Positions 8,201 through 16,440 of a DNA stretch of 64,000 nucleotides are shown here, in pieces; position 1 is the stretch's first letter, and each line of letters begins with the position of its first letter. The notes below the pieces were generated by a model. It was not told the DNA's origin. It ran no database searches and saw only the letters and a program-made list of their open reading frames with translations. Source of the stretch: Lewinellaceae bacterium SD302 (GTDB lineage: Bacteria > Bacteroidota > Bacteroidia > Chitinophagales > Saprospiraceae); assembly GCA_002591745.1 (NCBI GenBank), contig PDLQ01000001.1, positions 124,001 through 188,000 of the forward strand, written 5' to 3'. The position numbers were made by a program, and so were the translations under genes.

Positions 8201-11200
8201 TGTGGTGATCGACAGTATCGAAATTTCGCCGATCGACACAAATGTTATTCTCGTCATTGCTTTCGAGTTTGCCCCGGCTTCGGGAGAATTCGTAGCTGAT
8301 GGCGTAGCCTACATCGAGGTTTTCAACGGTATTCCTCCCTACACTTATCAGTTGATCGGACCAACGGATACCATTATCACGGATACTTCTGCGAACCCTA
8401 TTTTGATTGGCAATCTTTTGCCGGGTGAGTACGGTGTGATTGTCAGTGATTCCACCCCATCTTGTGGTGGCCCAGATACGATTCCTTTGATCATTACCTT
8501 CATCAGTTGTGACATTTTTGCAGCGATCGATACGGTCTACGATGCGAGCTGCCCCGGAAACGAAGATGGTGGCGTCTTCATCACAGCTGATAACAATGGT
8601 GGCACATTCCTGATTCTTTGGAGCGACCCGACTTACGATGGAATGGTTTCCGCCAATGATCTCGCACCGGATGACTACAGCGTGACGGTGACCGATCCTC
8701 TGTTGCCGGGATGTTTTGAGATAATTAATTTTACCATCGGCGAGGGAGAGCCCCCCATGGTTATTTGTGACAATGACGTACAAACTTCAGGACCGACAGC
8801 AACGGACGGGACCGCCGATATCACTCTAATGGGAGGGACGCCACCCTATGATGTGGACGTGGTCGGGCCGGTGCCTTCATCTTTTACTGGTCTTGCTGGC
8901 CCTGACCTTACGCTCAATAACCTGAGTGTGGGTCTTTATACCGTAACGGTCATCGATGCCAACGGCTGTGCCAACAGCTGCGCATTCAACGTCAACTCAC
9001 AGGGCTGTACGCTGGACGTGGACGTAGTGGTCACCAACGTCAGCTGTAACGGTGAAGAAGATGCAACAATCTCCCTGATCATCAGTGGCAATAACGGTGA
9101 TGTGGACGTGGACTGGGACCAGGATCAGTACGATGGACAACAGGACCTCGGTAATGTACCACCTGGAATTTACAATGCCGTAGTTACCGATGCAGCTGGT
9201 TGCTCGGTGCCTATCGGCCCGATCGTAATCACCGATCCCGAAGTGCTGGACATCGCTTGTACCGTCGTAAATGATGTTTCGAATCCAAACCAAATGGATG
9301 GATCGGCCTACGGTGTGGTAACTGGTGGTACGGCCCCTTATGAAGTCATCCTGCGCCGCTTCGTCGGGATGGCCAGCATCAACGATACGGTGTCTCTGGC
9401 CGTAGCGGATACGGTATTCCGCAATAATCTGAGCGGAAGTTCTCCGCCTCAGGGCTACGAATTCGTGGTCGTAGATGCTAATGGTTGTCGTGACACTTGC
9501 GCTTTTTCTATTTTCGAGCCACCCTGTCCTCCGTCGTTCATTACCCAAACGATCACCGACGTTGCCTGCCCTGGTGACAGCAGCGGGCAGATTCAGGTAA
9601 CGGTGGTCAATGCCAACCAGCCCGTCAGTTACAGTTGGACACCTCTGCTGCCGGATACCAACGTAATCGACAACGTACCAGCCGGTAGCTACACTTTGGT
9701 TGCTACCGATACTTTTGGATGTACTACGGCGGATGTGATCACCGTAAGTGAGCCGCCCGTTGGTTCGCCCGTGCTGCCCTCGGTCAATTGTATGACCTTG
9801 AACGATGAGACTGTTTCCGGTGCGATGGACGGAACCGGTCAGATCACCGTAAATGGTGAACGCTTTCCCTTTACCATTGATGTGAGCGGACCGGTGAGCA
9901 GCAATCAGGTAGTTCCCGCTGCGGGAACCTACGATCTGGAAAATCTATCGGAAGGCACCTACGTGGTCTTCATTACTGACAGCAGCGGCTGTGTTTCGGA
10001 TACTTGTTCATTTGTTATCGGAGCGGGTAGTTGTAACGTAATGGTCGGCACTACGGTAACGGCCGAAGATTGTAGCGGCCCCGGCCAGATTGCACTGGAG
10101 GTCACCGGAGGCCTGGAACCTTACGATTTTGAGTGGAGTGAGCCACAGTACAACGGCCTGGATACCATTCAGGCACCGGCCGGAAATTATGCGGTTACGG
10201 TCACTGACGCTGCTGGATGCGAGCAGATCATCCTGGAAACAATTCCTTTGATCGATAATGCGCCCACACTGGATTATGTACTGCAACTGGGAGTTTGCTT
10301 CAATGATAGTTTACCCTTGTTGTTACAACCAGCTAGTGGCACGCCCGGTTACACTTATTACTTTACTACCGACCCCGGTGGATCCAGCAGCATTGCTACT
10401 TTGCCAGCCACCACCGATACGACCGTCTTTTTCCCCGCTCCCACGTTGATGAATGGAGAAACGACTTTCGAGATCACGATCGACAGCATGGTGGATGCCA
10501 ACGGTTGCACACTGATTGTAGGCGATGTAAACGAGGTGATCGTGAATCCTGCGGATACGCTCTTTTTCAATGAGCAACACTGCCTGAGCGATACCGTCAC
10601 CATCGAAGGTCAACAATATTTTGCGGGCAACTCAACCGATACTTTTTACGTGGAAACCGCAACGAGTTGTGGTTTTCTGTACCTGATCGACCTTGACTTC
10701 AGTATTCCTCCGGACACCCTCATCTTCGATGACCAACAGTGCGTGGGTGATACCGTCACCATTGAAGGTCAGCAATATTTTGCGGGTAATGCTACCGATA
10801 CCCTTTTCGTGGAATCGACAATGAATTGTGGGTTTGTGTACTTGATTGATTTGGACTTCAATGTAGCAATGGTCGATACGCTGGAAGAGATTTTGTGTCC
10901 CGAAGATTCACTGATCGTGGGCGAAGTAGTCTTCGACGGGAATAACCTGGAGGGACTGGTTAACCTGGGTATCCCTTCCGCAAATGGCTGTGACAGTTCC
11001 GTCTACGTGCGAATCGAATACCTGCCCGTACCAACCGGAACCTTTACGGCCAGTGCCTGTGAGGGTGATACGATTTTCTATGGCTCGGACTTCTACACTT
11101 TTGATGACCCCACGGGAAGTACGGTACTTGAAAATCAGGCGGCCAGTGGCTGCGATTCTCTGGTTTTTGTATCGGTCAATTTCCAACCTTCGGCCAGGGT

Positions 11201-12470
11201 AGAATTGGTGGGTGGAGACGCCATTTGTCTGGGAGATACGGCGATGCTGACCTTTGAGACAGCCAACGGCGGACCCTTTGATCTGACGGTAAGAGACGGA
11301 GACGGCAATACCTATAATTACGGAGGGGTCACCAATGGAGGCGCGTTCCCGGTGAGTCCGACGAACTCTACCATCTTTACCCTGGTGGACGTTTCCCAGG
11401 GCGGGCTGGGCTGTCCGATCAACTACTTCGGCAGCCTGGAAGTAACGGTCAGCCGCTTGGTGGGGCGCCTGGAATCCAGCCAGGATTTCGCGGGTAACCA
11501 AATCACCTGTTTCGGTGCCGCTGACGGCAGCCTGATCGCTTCGGTACAGGAGGGGGTAGCCCCGTTCACTTTTACCTGGAACGACAGTATTACCGGACCG
11601 GTAAGGGAAAATCTGGGGCCAGGGAACTACGAGGTGACCATTACCGACTCAGTGGGTTGCGAGCAGGTTTACGCCGAGAATCTCCAGGAGCCGGCGCCGA
11701 TTTTGGCTGATCCGCAAATTATTCCACCCGGCTGTAACGAGCGGGATGGTTTCCTGATCCTGGATACGATCCGGGGTGGGGTAGGACCCTATGAACTGAC
11801 CGTTGACGGCACATTCTACCAGGCGATCACCGGTTTCCCCTATCGTCAGCAGTTGCCTCCGGGAGCATACACCCTGGAGATCCGGGACGTGGCGGACTGC
11901 TTTGATACCCACGAAATTTTTGTGCCCGAACCAGCTGATCCGGAATTGCTGGTCACCCCGGACACCCTGATTCAAATGGGAGATAGTTTGCTGTTATCCG
12001 CGCAAACCAGTTTCCGACCCGACAGCATTCGCTGGGAGCCCGCCGGGATGGTGAGTTCGGTGAATACGCTGTCGACTTACGCGATGCCATTCGAAAACAC
12101 CCGCTTTTTCGTCACGGTAAGCGATACTACTGGTTGCCGGGCGACTGCCAATATATTCGTACAAGTAGATGAGCGTGTACCGATCTACGTGCCAACTGCT
12201 TTTAGTCCGAATACCGACGGCAGTAATGATCTTTTCCAGCTCTACGGTGACCGGGGGGTGGAAAGGATTAACACTTTCCGAATCTACGATCGCTGGGGAG
12301 AAATGGTCTACGAAGCCGAAGATTTCGATCTTACTAACACCGGCATTGGCTGGGATGGCAGACACCGGGGGAAATTCCTGAACTCCCAAGTTCTGGTATA
12401 TTACGTAAACGCTACTTTGGTAGACGGTCGCGTAGTGGAAATGAAGGGAGATTTAACTTTAGTGCGATAG
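5211..12470 (+). CDS. Giant SprB-repeat surface adhesin with gliding-motility/T9SS C-terminal domain
   Basis: A 2419-residue exported protein. The signal peptide covers about residues 1-38 (hydrophobic SPILAFLILATV, then LGAQ). The body alternates two modules. One is SprB-like, about 65-70 residues, each starting near CPGD/CNGE and containing DGSI...W and VTVTD; examples begin near nt 6761, 7528, 8034, 8550, 9045, 9568 and 11512. The other reads like SGPxxxDGxAxI...PGxYxLTLxD-NGC. A 53-residue tandem duplication lies at nt 10560-10877. The C-terminus from about nt 12187 (YVPTAFSPNTDGSND ... RWGEMVYE) is the gliding-motility-associated type-B domain that directs type IX secretion. The likely role is surface adhesion or gliding. 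The start is ATG 5211; a TTG at 5160 lies inside the promoter box. Three copies of the dispersed motif are within the gene. Confidence 0.92.
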   Translation: MRQFAARLFARAIHRHCYFVSPILAFLILATVTNLGAQCPTVATILIDACPTGMEENNEYVIIDSEGGFSLDDLTIDLAAGNNQIGALGGNNDININVDNDPAFPTPCGLEPGDLSIYTGGCNLVAVGPGDIIPPDVPLIIQMSTDPTQIVDLSTLCAGGQTIYVTRNNCDRSIGAFTNGGSGTRTTNFGFGGGCNESVTYDRSSLTGGNGAHYSPCDGGSYGNDGCNNVVDVSSCFPTAPPCPDPITPTFDICADAPVISPPIPLAPAVFLFPGASSVTFHETFLDAQNNVDPIFFYGGSSTMQIMLFARVEYPDGCVVIGGLTLNFIPFEGEAGNDATLNICSGDVVDLLGALGPGVTAGSFNDDDGSGVNLGNPSAVPFTGVTGGSYDFTYTTVDDPSTNCPQSQATVTVNVASAPVANGPQTLAACDNGTGVAVFNLTTLNNAINGGSGLPVNYFSNPAATIPILNPSNYASGNATVFAVVNAAGNCPSNTVAINLVLDGPPTVTSTFIEPDCNGAATGSINLTVSGSTAPYGFDWIPNSLDGIEDPTNLTAGDYFVTVTSASGCEVPLAFTLTDPSLLTLGNCQEITQATGPASADGVAQITVGGGTPGYTVNYTGPSSGSISGSGPQIQITGLVPGDYFITSVVDANGCTAALNCSFTITAPCALDLTCEELTQASGPMNGDGVARITYGNGIPNYNISVTGPSGNLNLPNLPGGFIDITDLLPGTYNLTLSDSDPNNCQATCQFTITAAAQQCNLMVSEQTNDISCFAADDGSITLMVSGNVNPVQIQWSVAGFDNQLTANGLAPNTYSVTVTDPGVANCEVIITDIEITEPDALLLTCGSVTPASTAGANDGSVVIQFEDGVGPYDIDLAGPTAVVAMDLPAGSISIDTLLAGNYTLTLTDANGCVEICTFVIPETSVACDLMVEVDTVIHVNCPGDSTGYIALDTSGFVGDMGVQWSTGNNEDSLFLDSLGVGFYSVTVTDEGVPGCFVVIDSIEISPIDTNVILVIAFEFAPASGEFVADGVAYIEVFNGIPPYTYQLIGPTDTIITDTSANPILIGNLLPGEYGVIVSDSTPSCGGPDTIPLIITFISCDIFAAIDTVYDASCPGNEDGGVFITADNNGGTFLILWSDPTYDGMVSANDLAPDDYSVTVTDPLLPGCFEIINFTIGEGEPPMVICDNDVQTSGPTATDGTADITLMGGTPPYDVDVVGPVPSSFTGLAGPDLTLNNLSVGLYTVTVIDANGCANSCAFNVNSQGCTLDVDVVVTNVSCNGEEDATISLIISGNNGDVDVDWDQDQYDGQQDLGNVPPGIYNAVVTDAAGCSVPIGPIVITDPEVLDIACTVVNDVSNPNQMDGSAYGVVTGGTAPYEVILRRFVGMASINDTVSLAVADTVFRNNLSGSSPPQGYEFVVVDANGCRDTCAFSIFEPPCPPSFITQTITDVACPGDSSGQIQVTVVNANQPVSYSWTPLLPDTNVIDNVPAGSYTLVATDTFGCTTADVITVSEPPVGSPVLPSVNCMTLNDETVSGAMDGTGQITVNGERFPFTIDVSGPVSSNQVVPAAGTYDLENLSEGTYVVFITDSSGCVSDTCSFVIGAGSCNVMVGTTVTAEDCSGPGQIALEVTGGLEPYDFEWSEPQYNGLDTIQAPAGNYAVTVTDAAGCEQIILETIPLIDNAPTLDYVLQLGVCFNDSLPLLLQPASGTPGYTYYFTTDPGGSSSIATLPATTDTTVFFPAPTLMNGETTFEITIDSMVDANGCTLIVGDVNEVIVNPADTLFFNEQHCLSDTVTIEGQQYFAGNSTDTFYVETATSCGFLYLIDLDFSIPPDTLIFDDQQCVGDTVTIEGQQYFAGNATDTLFVESTMNCGFVYLIDLDFNVAMVDTLEEILCPEDSLIVGEVVFDGNNLEGLVNLGIPSANGCDSSVYVRIEYLPVPTGTFTASACEGDTIFYGSDFYTFDDPTGSTVLENQAASGCDSLVFVSVNFQPSARVELVGGDAICLGDTAMLTFETANGGPFDLTVRDGDGNTYNYGGVTNGGAFPVSPTNSTIFTLVDVSQGGLGCPINYFGSLEVTVSRLVGRLESSQDFAGNQITCFGAADGSLIASVQEGVAPFTFTWNDSITGPVRENLGPGNYEVTITDSVGCEQVYAENLQEPAPILADPQIIPPGCNERDGFLILDTIRGGVGPYELTVDGTFYQAITGFPYRQQLPPGAYTLEIRDVADCFDTHEIFVPEPADPELLVTPDTLIQMGDSLLLSAQTSFRPDSIRWEPAGMVSSVNTLSTYAMPFENTRFFVTVSDTTGCRATANIFVQVDERVPIYVPTAFSPNTDGSNDLFQLYGDRGVERINTFRIYDRWGEMVYEAEDFDLTNTGIGWDGRHRGKFLNSQVLVYYVNATLVDGRVVEMKGDLTLVR
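5260..5274 (+). repeat. Dispersed motif copy 3 (GCTACTTTGTTAGTC)
   Basis: Sense orientation within the adhesin signal-peptide codons, read as CYFVS. Confidence 0.7.
10395..10409 (+). repeat. Dispersed motif copy 4 (GCTACTTTGCCAGCC)
   Basis: Sense orientation inside the adhesin gene, read as ATLPA. Confidence 0.7.
10560..10877 (+). repeat. In-frame tandem duplication, 2 x 159 bp
   Basis: Two adjacent 53-residue units in the adhesin share DTVTIEGQQYFAGN and CGF-YLIDLDF. DNA identity is high (for example the segment coding DTVTIEGQQYFAGN), which indicates a fairly recent duplication. Confidence 0.8.
12411..12425 (+). repeat. Dispersed motif copy 5 (GCTACTTTGGTAGAC)
   Basis: Near the adhesin 3' end, read as ATLVD in the C-terminal sorting domain. 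The last three bases deviate from the consensus. Confidence 0.6.
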
Positions 12471-12473
12471 TCC

Positions 12474-12609
12474 GAACTCGTCTGCCGAGGTGGACCGGAG
12501 GGCTTGGCTCGTCGGCCGAGCGAAATTCATCTACAATTTAGCTGAATAGGATTTAATACAACACCCGCTCGGCGGACGAGTCAGGCTTCGCCGCCTCAGC
12601 CGACGAGCT
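12474..12609. repeat. BIME-like palindromic element, copy A (136 bp)
   Basis: Carries two direct and two inverted versions of the 13-mer CTCGTCNGCCGAG around an AT-rich centre, so the whole element can fold on itself. The arms match those of 45079-45190. It starts 4 bp after the adhesin stop and fills most of the gap to the VOC gene. Confidence 0.75.
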
Positions 12610-12623
12610 TTATTTACTATTTC

Positions 12624-13052
12624 ATGAAACGACTAATGCCTTTCCACCTGGCCGTACCGGTAGATGACATTGCCAAAGCGCGGGAATTTTACGGAGATGT
12701 GCTGGGCTGCCCCGAAGGACGCAGTGCGCCTCACTGGGTGGATTTTGACCTGTACGGCCACCAATTTGTAGTGCACTACCGGCCGAAGCCGGATTACGAA
12801 GAAAGTGTGGTTTACAGTAAAGTGGATGATCACGATGTACCGATTCCCCATTTCGGAATCGTATTGGAATGGGAGGATTGGCAGCAGCTTTCGAAGCGGT
12901 TGATTGCGGCTGAGACAGAATTTGTGATCGAGCCCTATATTCGTTTCAAGGGGCTGGCCGGTGAACAAGCCACAATGTTTTTCTTCGACCCTTCGGGTAA
13001 CGCTCTGGAATTCAAGGCTTTTAAGGACATTAGTCAGTTATTCGCCAAATAG
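12624..13052 (+). CDS. VOC-family (glyoxalase-like) protein
   Basis: A 142-residue cytoplasmic protein with the vicinal-oxygen-chelate fold signature: an N-terminal betaalpha repeat ([23 protein letters not shown]) and a C-terminal [15 protein letters not shown]. Candidate metal ligands are His8 and the Glu in ALEFK. Family members include glyoxalases, dioxygenases and resistance proteins; this sequence does not say which. The start at 12624 follows the BIME element; Met5 (12636) is an alternative. It precedes parB by 58 bp on the same strand, but parB has its own promoter box, so it is probably a separate unit. Confidence 0.8.
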   Translation: MKRLMPFHLAVPVDDIAKAREFYGDVLGCPEGRSAPHWVDFDLYGHQFVVHYRPKPDYEESVVYSKVDDHDVPIPHFGIVLEWEDWQQLSKRLIAAETEFVIEPYIRFKGLAGEQATMFFFDPSGNALEFKAFKDISQLFAK

Positions 13053-13065
13053 GCGAAGGGTTATC

Positions 13066-13073
13066 TATCTTTG
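13066..13073 (+). promoter_or_regulatory. -7 box TATCTTTG for parB
   Basis: An exact TAnnTTTG match 37 bp before the parB ATG, giving a predicted leader of about 30 nt. Confidence 0.7.
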
Positions 13074-13110
13074 CCGGTCTTAAAACACAAACCACCAACC
13101 TAACGTCCCG

Positions 13111-14043
13111 ATGGCTAAAAGATTTGTAAAAGGAAAAGGAACCAAGAAAGACCTCGCCTCCAGCCTCGACGGCTTGCTGGGTGGTAAGGGCAAGAAACTG
13201 GATACGGCGATGGCCGAGGCACCCGAGGCCACGGTTTCTGCTTTAAGCAAGGACTTTGCTTACCTGCCCATTGCCAAGATCAACGCCAATCCCGACCAAC
13301 CCCGGAAAGAATTTGAAGAAGGACCATTGATGGAACTCGCCGAAAGCATCAAGGTACACGGCATTATTCAACCCTTGACCGTTCGCCATATGGGCGACGG
13401 GAGTTACCAGATCATCAGTGGCGAACGGCGCTTCCGGGCCAGCAAAAAAGCGGGGCTCAAAGAAGTTCCGGCCTTTATCCGCACGGCCAATGATCAGACT
13501 TTGCTGGAAATGGCCCTGATTGAGAATATCCAGCGTCAGGACCTGAACCCGATGGAAGTGGCGTATTCTTATTTACGTCTTCAAAATGAATTCAATCTTA
13601 CCCAAAAGGAAGTAGGAGAACGTGTGGGCAAGCAACGCTCTACGGTAACCAACTACCTGAGTGTATTGAAAAGCCATACGGAAGTACAGAACGCTATCCG
13701 GGACCAGGAAATCAGCATCGGAGCGGCCAAAGCCATCGCCGGGATCAAGGATTTGGGATTACAGAAAGTGTTTCTGAAAGAGGTTTTGGATAACCCCTCG
13801 TGGAATGTCCGTACAATTGAAAGCGCGGCTAATAGCTACAAGGCGAATAAGAAGGGCAGCAAGCCTAAATCCGTCAAGCAGGCCCGTCGTGAGGAGATGA
13901 AGAAAGTGGAAAATGCTTTCAAGGAGTTCTTCGGCGCAAAAGTTAAAGTCTTTCTGGAAGAAGGCGAAGAATATAAAGGGCACGTTTTGGTACAGTTCGA
14001 GGACAAGGATATGCTCAACCACATTTACAAAGCGGTTGAGTAA
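13111..14043 (+). CDS. parB: Chromosome-partitioning protein ParB
   Basis: 310 residues, the usual size for ParB. The N-terminal CTP-binding domain shows box I (PDQPRKEFEEGPLMELAESI) and box II (GERRFRASKKAGLKEVPAFI). A helix-turn-helix (LTQKEVGERVGKQRSTVTNYL) binds parS, and a C-terminal dimerisation segment follows. The protein loads on parS near the origin and slides on DNA as a CTP clamp. No ParA gene lies next to it in this window, which is unusual for a parAB pair, but the next gene (DUF5683) is a common ParB neighbour in Bacteroidota. A chromosomal copy suggests that the window may be near the replication origin; that is inference. Confidence 0.95.
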   Translation: MAKRFVKGKGTKKDLASSLDGLLGGKGKKLDTAMAEAPEATVSALSKDFAYLPIAKINANPDQPRKEFEEGPLMELAESIKVHGIIQPLTVRHMGDGSYQIISGERRFRASKKAGLKEVPAFIRTANDQTLLEMALIENIQRQDLNPMEVAYSYLRLQNEFNLTQKEVGERVGKQRSTVTNYLSVLKSHTEVQNAIRDQEISIGAAKAIAGIKDLGLQKVFLKEVLDNPSWNVRTIESAANSYKANKKGSKPKSVKQARREEMKKVENAFKEFFGAKVKVFLEEGEEYKGHVLVQFEDKDMLNHIYKAVE

Positions 14044-14146
14044 TGAATTGGCCGATTTACTGAATGTCGGTGGTTACGAACGAATTAGACGGCAAAGCTT
14101 TTTTGCTCCCTGCGAAAACAGCGGAATACGCTAATAATTTTAAGGA

Positions 14147-14803
14147 ATGCGATTCTTTCTATTGATCGTCATAATGATCTCTTTCTTCGGAGCGCTAAAG
14201 GCCCAGACCGGGCCGGACAGTCTATTGATTGATAGTACCCGACTGATCAATCCGGCGGATTCCGGTATTCTAATTTCAACCAAAGAGTTACGAAGACCGG
14301 GCAATGCACTGCGCTGGGCCATTATTCCTGGTGGTGGGCAGGTCTATAATAAAGCCTGGTGGAAAGTGCCGATCGTATATGGCGGTCTGTTGGGAGCCGT
14401 AGGTGTTGCCGATTTTAACCAGACTAATTTCAATCGGATCGTTGCTGCGCTGGATGCCAAATGCTTTGGCGCCGAAGACCCGGACAATTGTGTGGAGGTA
14501 GAACATGAATTTACCGGTACCCAGTTGGATGATATCGATGCGCTGCGCAGCCGCCGGGATAATTTCGATAAGCAAAAGCAGACAGCCTATATCTTCATTT
14601 TCGTTGCTTACCTGTTGCAGGGAGTGGAAGCTTACACTGATGCTCACTTAAAGACTTTTGACGTAGACGATGATCTGTCCTTGTTCAAGATCGGCCCGAT
14701 GGAACAGCCCGGAGAACTGATGAGCTATGGCTTAACGGTACCGCTGGGCAGTGGACGGAAGGAGAAATTGCAGGTAGCGAAACTGCGGAAGATCGGGCGC
14801 TAG
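14147..14803 (+). CDS. DUF5683 family membrane protein
   Basis: A 218-residue protein with an N-terminal signal or anchor (ends near LKAQ at 18-21). The family core ALRWAIIPGGGQVYNKAWWKVPIVYGG lies around residues 54-80, a second hydrophobic segment (AYIFIFVAYLLQGVEAYTDAHL) around 145-165, and the DAHLKTFDVDDDLS end motif follows. DUF5683 proteins are often found beside parB and dapB in Bacteroidota. Their role is unknown; a cell-envelope function near division or segregation is speculation. A 103-bp gap separates it from parB, without a recognisable promoter. Confidence 0.85.
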   Translation: MRFFLLIVIMISFFGALKAQTGPDSLLIDSTRLINPADSGILISTKELRRPGNALRWAIIPGGGQVYNKAWWKVPIVYGGLLGAVGVADFNQTNFNRIVAALDAKCFGAEDPDNCVEVEHEFTGTQLDDIDALRSRRDNFDKQKQTAYIFIFVAYLLQGVEAYTDAHLKTFDVDDDLSLFKIGPMEQPGELMSYGLTVPLGSGRKEKLQVAKLRKIGR

Positions 14804-14806
14804 ATT

Positions 14807-14827
14807 GGCTAGCGACCTCCCGGTCGC
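14807..14827. repeat. REP-like hairpin, copy 2
   Basis: The identical 21-mer to 2799-2820 begins 3 bp after the DUF5683 stop. The next ~40 bp (CTCTG..., TTTTGG, CGCGGATT) also resemble the flank of copy 1, so the repeat unit is longer than the hairpin. Confidence 0.7.
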
Positions 14828-15006
14828 TCTGTAGAGATAGTTTTGGTCCGCGGATTATCGCAGATTATATCACTTGTAATTGAATAGGCCGGGGATGAAA
14901 CGGATCTGACGGATTATACGGATTTCAGTTCTCCCGGAATGCAGCGGCCCTTACCACATCATAATGAAGAGATAAAATCCTTGGTAATATTCTGCGCAAG
15001 ATGCTC

Positions 15007-16440
15007 TTAAAATTTCCAGGCCGCTCCCAAATCAGTAGACCATACCGCCGGCCGGCTAATCAGCGCATTGGTACTGTTTTCCATCCAGTTAGAGATAAAA
15101 CGCTGGTACTGCCCGCCGAGAGTGACGCTGAGGTTGTTCGTCAAGCGATAACCAACGCGGAGGCCACCGGCGGCTGCCAGGGTCAGGCCCATACGGTAAC
15201 TGACGAAAGATTCTGCGCCGAGGGTAACCACATCACCGTTGCGGTCGAAGGTACGGCCTTCCAATTCACGACTGATGGAAGCCGCCAGACCGCCGGTCAA
15301 AGCCAGGTTGAAGCGACCGAAACCGAATTCGTAACCCAGGTAAACGGGTATTTCCAGTGAAGTATAACGGTTATAATGACGGACGCGCCGTAACTGATGT
15401 ACGGTTAGCATTGTATCCCCAAACTGCTGATTGGTGGTGTCCCCGGTAATGGGGTCTTCGTTGAAACGAAGGAGGACCATCGAGCCAAGTCGGTTGATGG
15501 TAGATTGCGCCTCGGTATCCAGGCGGGTGCGGTAGGTCTTATAATCGAAACCGGAGCCGACGAACAAGTTCGGTGCAAAACCACTTTCTATGCGTGCGGA
15601 AAAATGGGTGCCGGGATCAGCATACTCGGATTCCTGTCGAAGCATGACAAAATTTGCGTCGGCTCCCCGGTAGTTACCGGAGAACCAGTTCAGGCCACCT
15701 CCTAACTGAACACGGAGATAAGGCTTAAATGCCGTCTTGGCGGGATGAAGTTCCGGATTCTGCTCGGCTATCTTGGGCTCGATGGCTATCGGGGGTAAGT
15801 GTAAAAGGTACTTAAGTTGATCGATTTGATCTGCGACCGTAGCGAGGGACGAGGGTGTTACAACAGCCGAAAAGACGGATTTCTTATCCTCCGGGCTGGC
15901 TGAGATTACCGGAGTGATGTCTTTGGTCGACTCAATATCATGCTTATGATCATTTGTGGATAATGTATGATTGAGCTTTCTTTCATCAAAAGGAGGGGCC
16001 TCGGCAAAAGCTGGTTGACTGTCAATAGTCGTGTGCTGAAACGGTGCTGAGGTAGAATTCTGGTGTTGGGTAGTAGAAGACGGATCGGCCTTGAGCGTCT
16101 CTAAATCAGTTTCGCTGGTTGCGGGAACGGAAGTATTATGATCTGTGGCATCAGCACTGCTACTTTGATAGCCATCATTATCCATTTGAAGATCGCTCAA
16201 AGGCTGGTGAGCAATATCCGTTTCGGTGGGTGAAAAGGACCACCAACCAATGCCCATGCCACCGAGCAGTAGCAGGGGGAATAACCAGAAGATAAAACGA
16301 CGTTTACGCTTACGAGCCTGGATAACGGCCATTTTATTCAGAATGCCGTCTTCCATAGCTTCCCACTTAAGCGACTTCGGCAGGGGAAGATCGTTGGGGA
16401 ACAGGTCGTCGTCCTCGTAATGTTGGTCCGGTGGCGTCAT
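15007..16440 (-). CDS. Membrane-anchored outer-membrane-barrel-like protein, putative anti-sigma partner
   Basis: 477 residues. The N-terminus is acidic and soluble (about 1-42), followed by a KRKRR stop-transfer cluster and one membrane helix at about 49-67. A long Ser/Thr/Asp-rich linker follows, and from about residue 250 a C-terminal domain with alternating hydrophobic strands and Gly/aromatic turns resembling a PorT/OMP_b-brl barrel. The ATG overlaps the stop of the ECF sigma gene by 4 bp, so translation is coupled. Position and N-terminal topology suggest an anti-sigma or signal-transducing partner, although no classical zinc anti-sigma motif is seen. An inner-membrane helix joined to an outer-membrane-type barrel in one chain is odd. 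Confidence 0.65.
   Translation of the reverse strand: MTPPDQHYEDDDLFPNDLPLPKSLKWEAMEDGILNKMAVIQARKRKRRFIFWLFPLLLLGGMGIGWWSFSPTETDIAHQPLSDLQMDNDGYQSSSADATDHNTSVPATSETDLETLKADPSSTTQHQNSTSAPFQHTTIDSQPAFAEAPPFDERKLNHTLSTNDHKHDIESTKDITPVISASPEDKKSVFSAVVTPSSLATVADQIDQLKYLLHLPPIAIEPKIAEQNPELHPAKTAFKPYLRVQLGGGLNWFSGNYRGADANFVMLRQESEYADPGTHFSARIESGFAPNLFVGSGFDYKTYRTRLDTEAQSTINRLGSMVLLRFNEDPITGDTTNQQFGDTMLTVHQLRRVRHYNRYTSLEIPVYLGYEFGFGRFNLALTGGLAASISRELEGRTFDRNGDVVTLGAESFVSYRMGLTLAAAGGLRVGYRLTNNLSVTLGGQYQRFISNWMENSTNALISRPAVWSTDLGAAWKF
16159..16173 (+). repeat. Dispersed motif copy 6 (GCTACTTTGATAGCC)
   Basis: Antisense within the linker region of the barrel-like gene, which reads it as GYQSS. Confidence 0.7.

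Noticed and set aside
7767-8783. A 338-codon open frame on the minus strand inside the adhesin gene
   Set aside because: It is antisense to a repeat-rich, low-stop coding region; other long antisense frames occur along the same gene, and the translation has no recognisable domain, signal peptide or promoter.
10560-10877. Tandem repeats in the adhesin as a CRISPR array
   Set aside because: Units are long (159 bp), in frame and code for protein; no spacers or cas genes exist in the window.
12624-14803. Replication origin next to parB
   Set aside because: No parA, dnaA, gidA, DnaA-box cluster or parS palindrome could be identified, so only proximity to the origin can be suspected.
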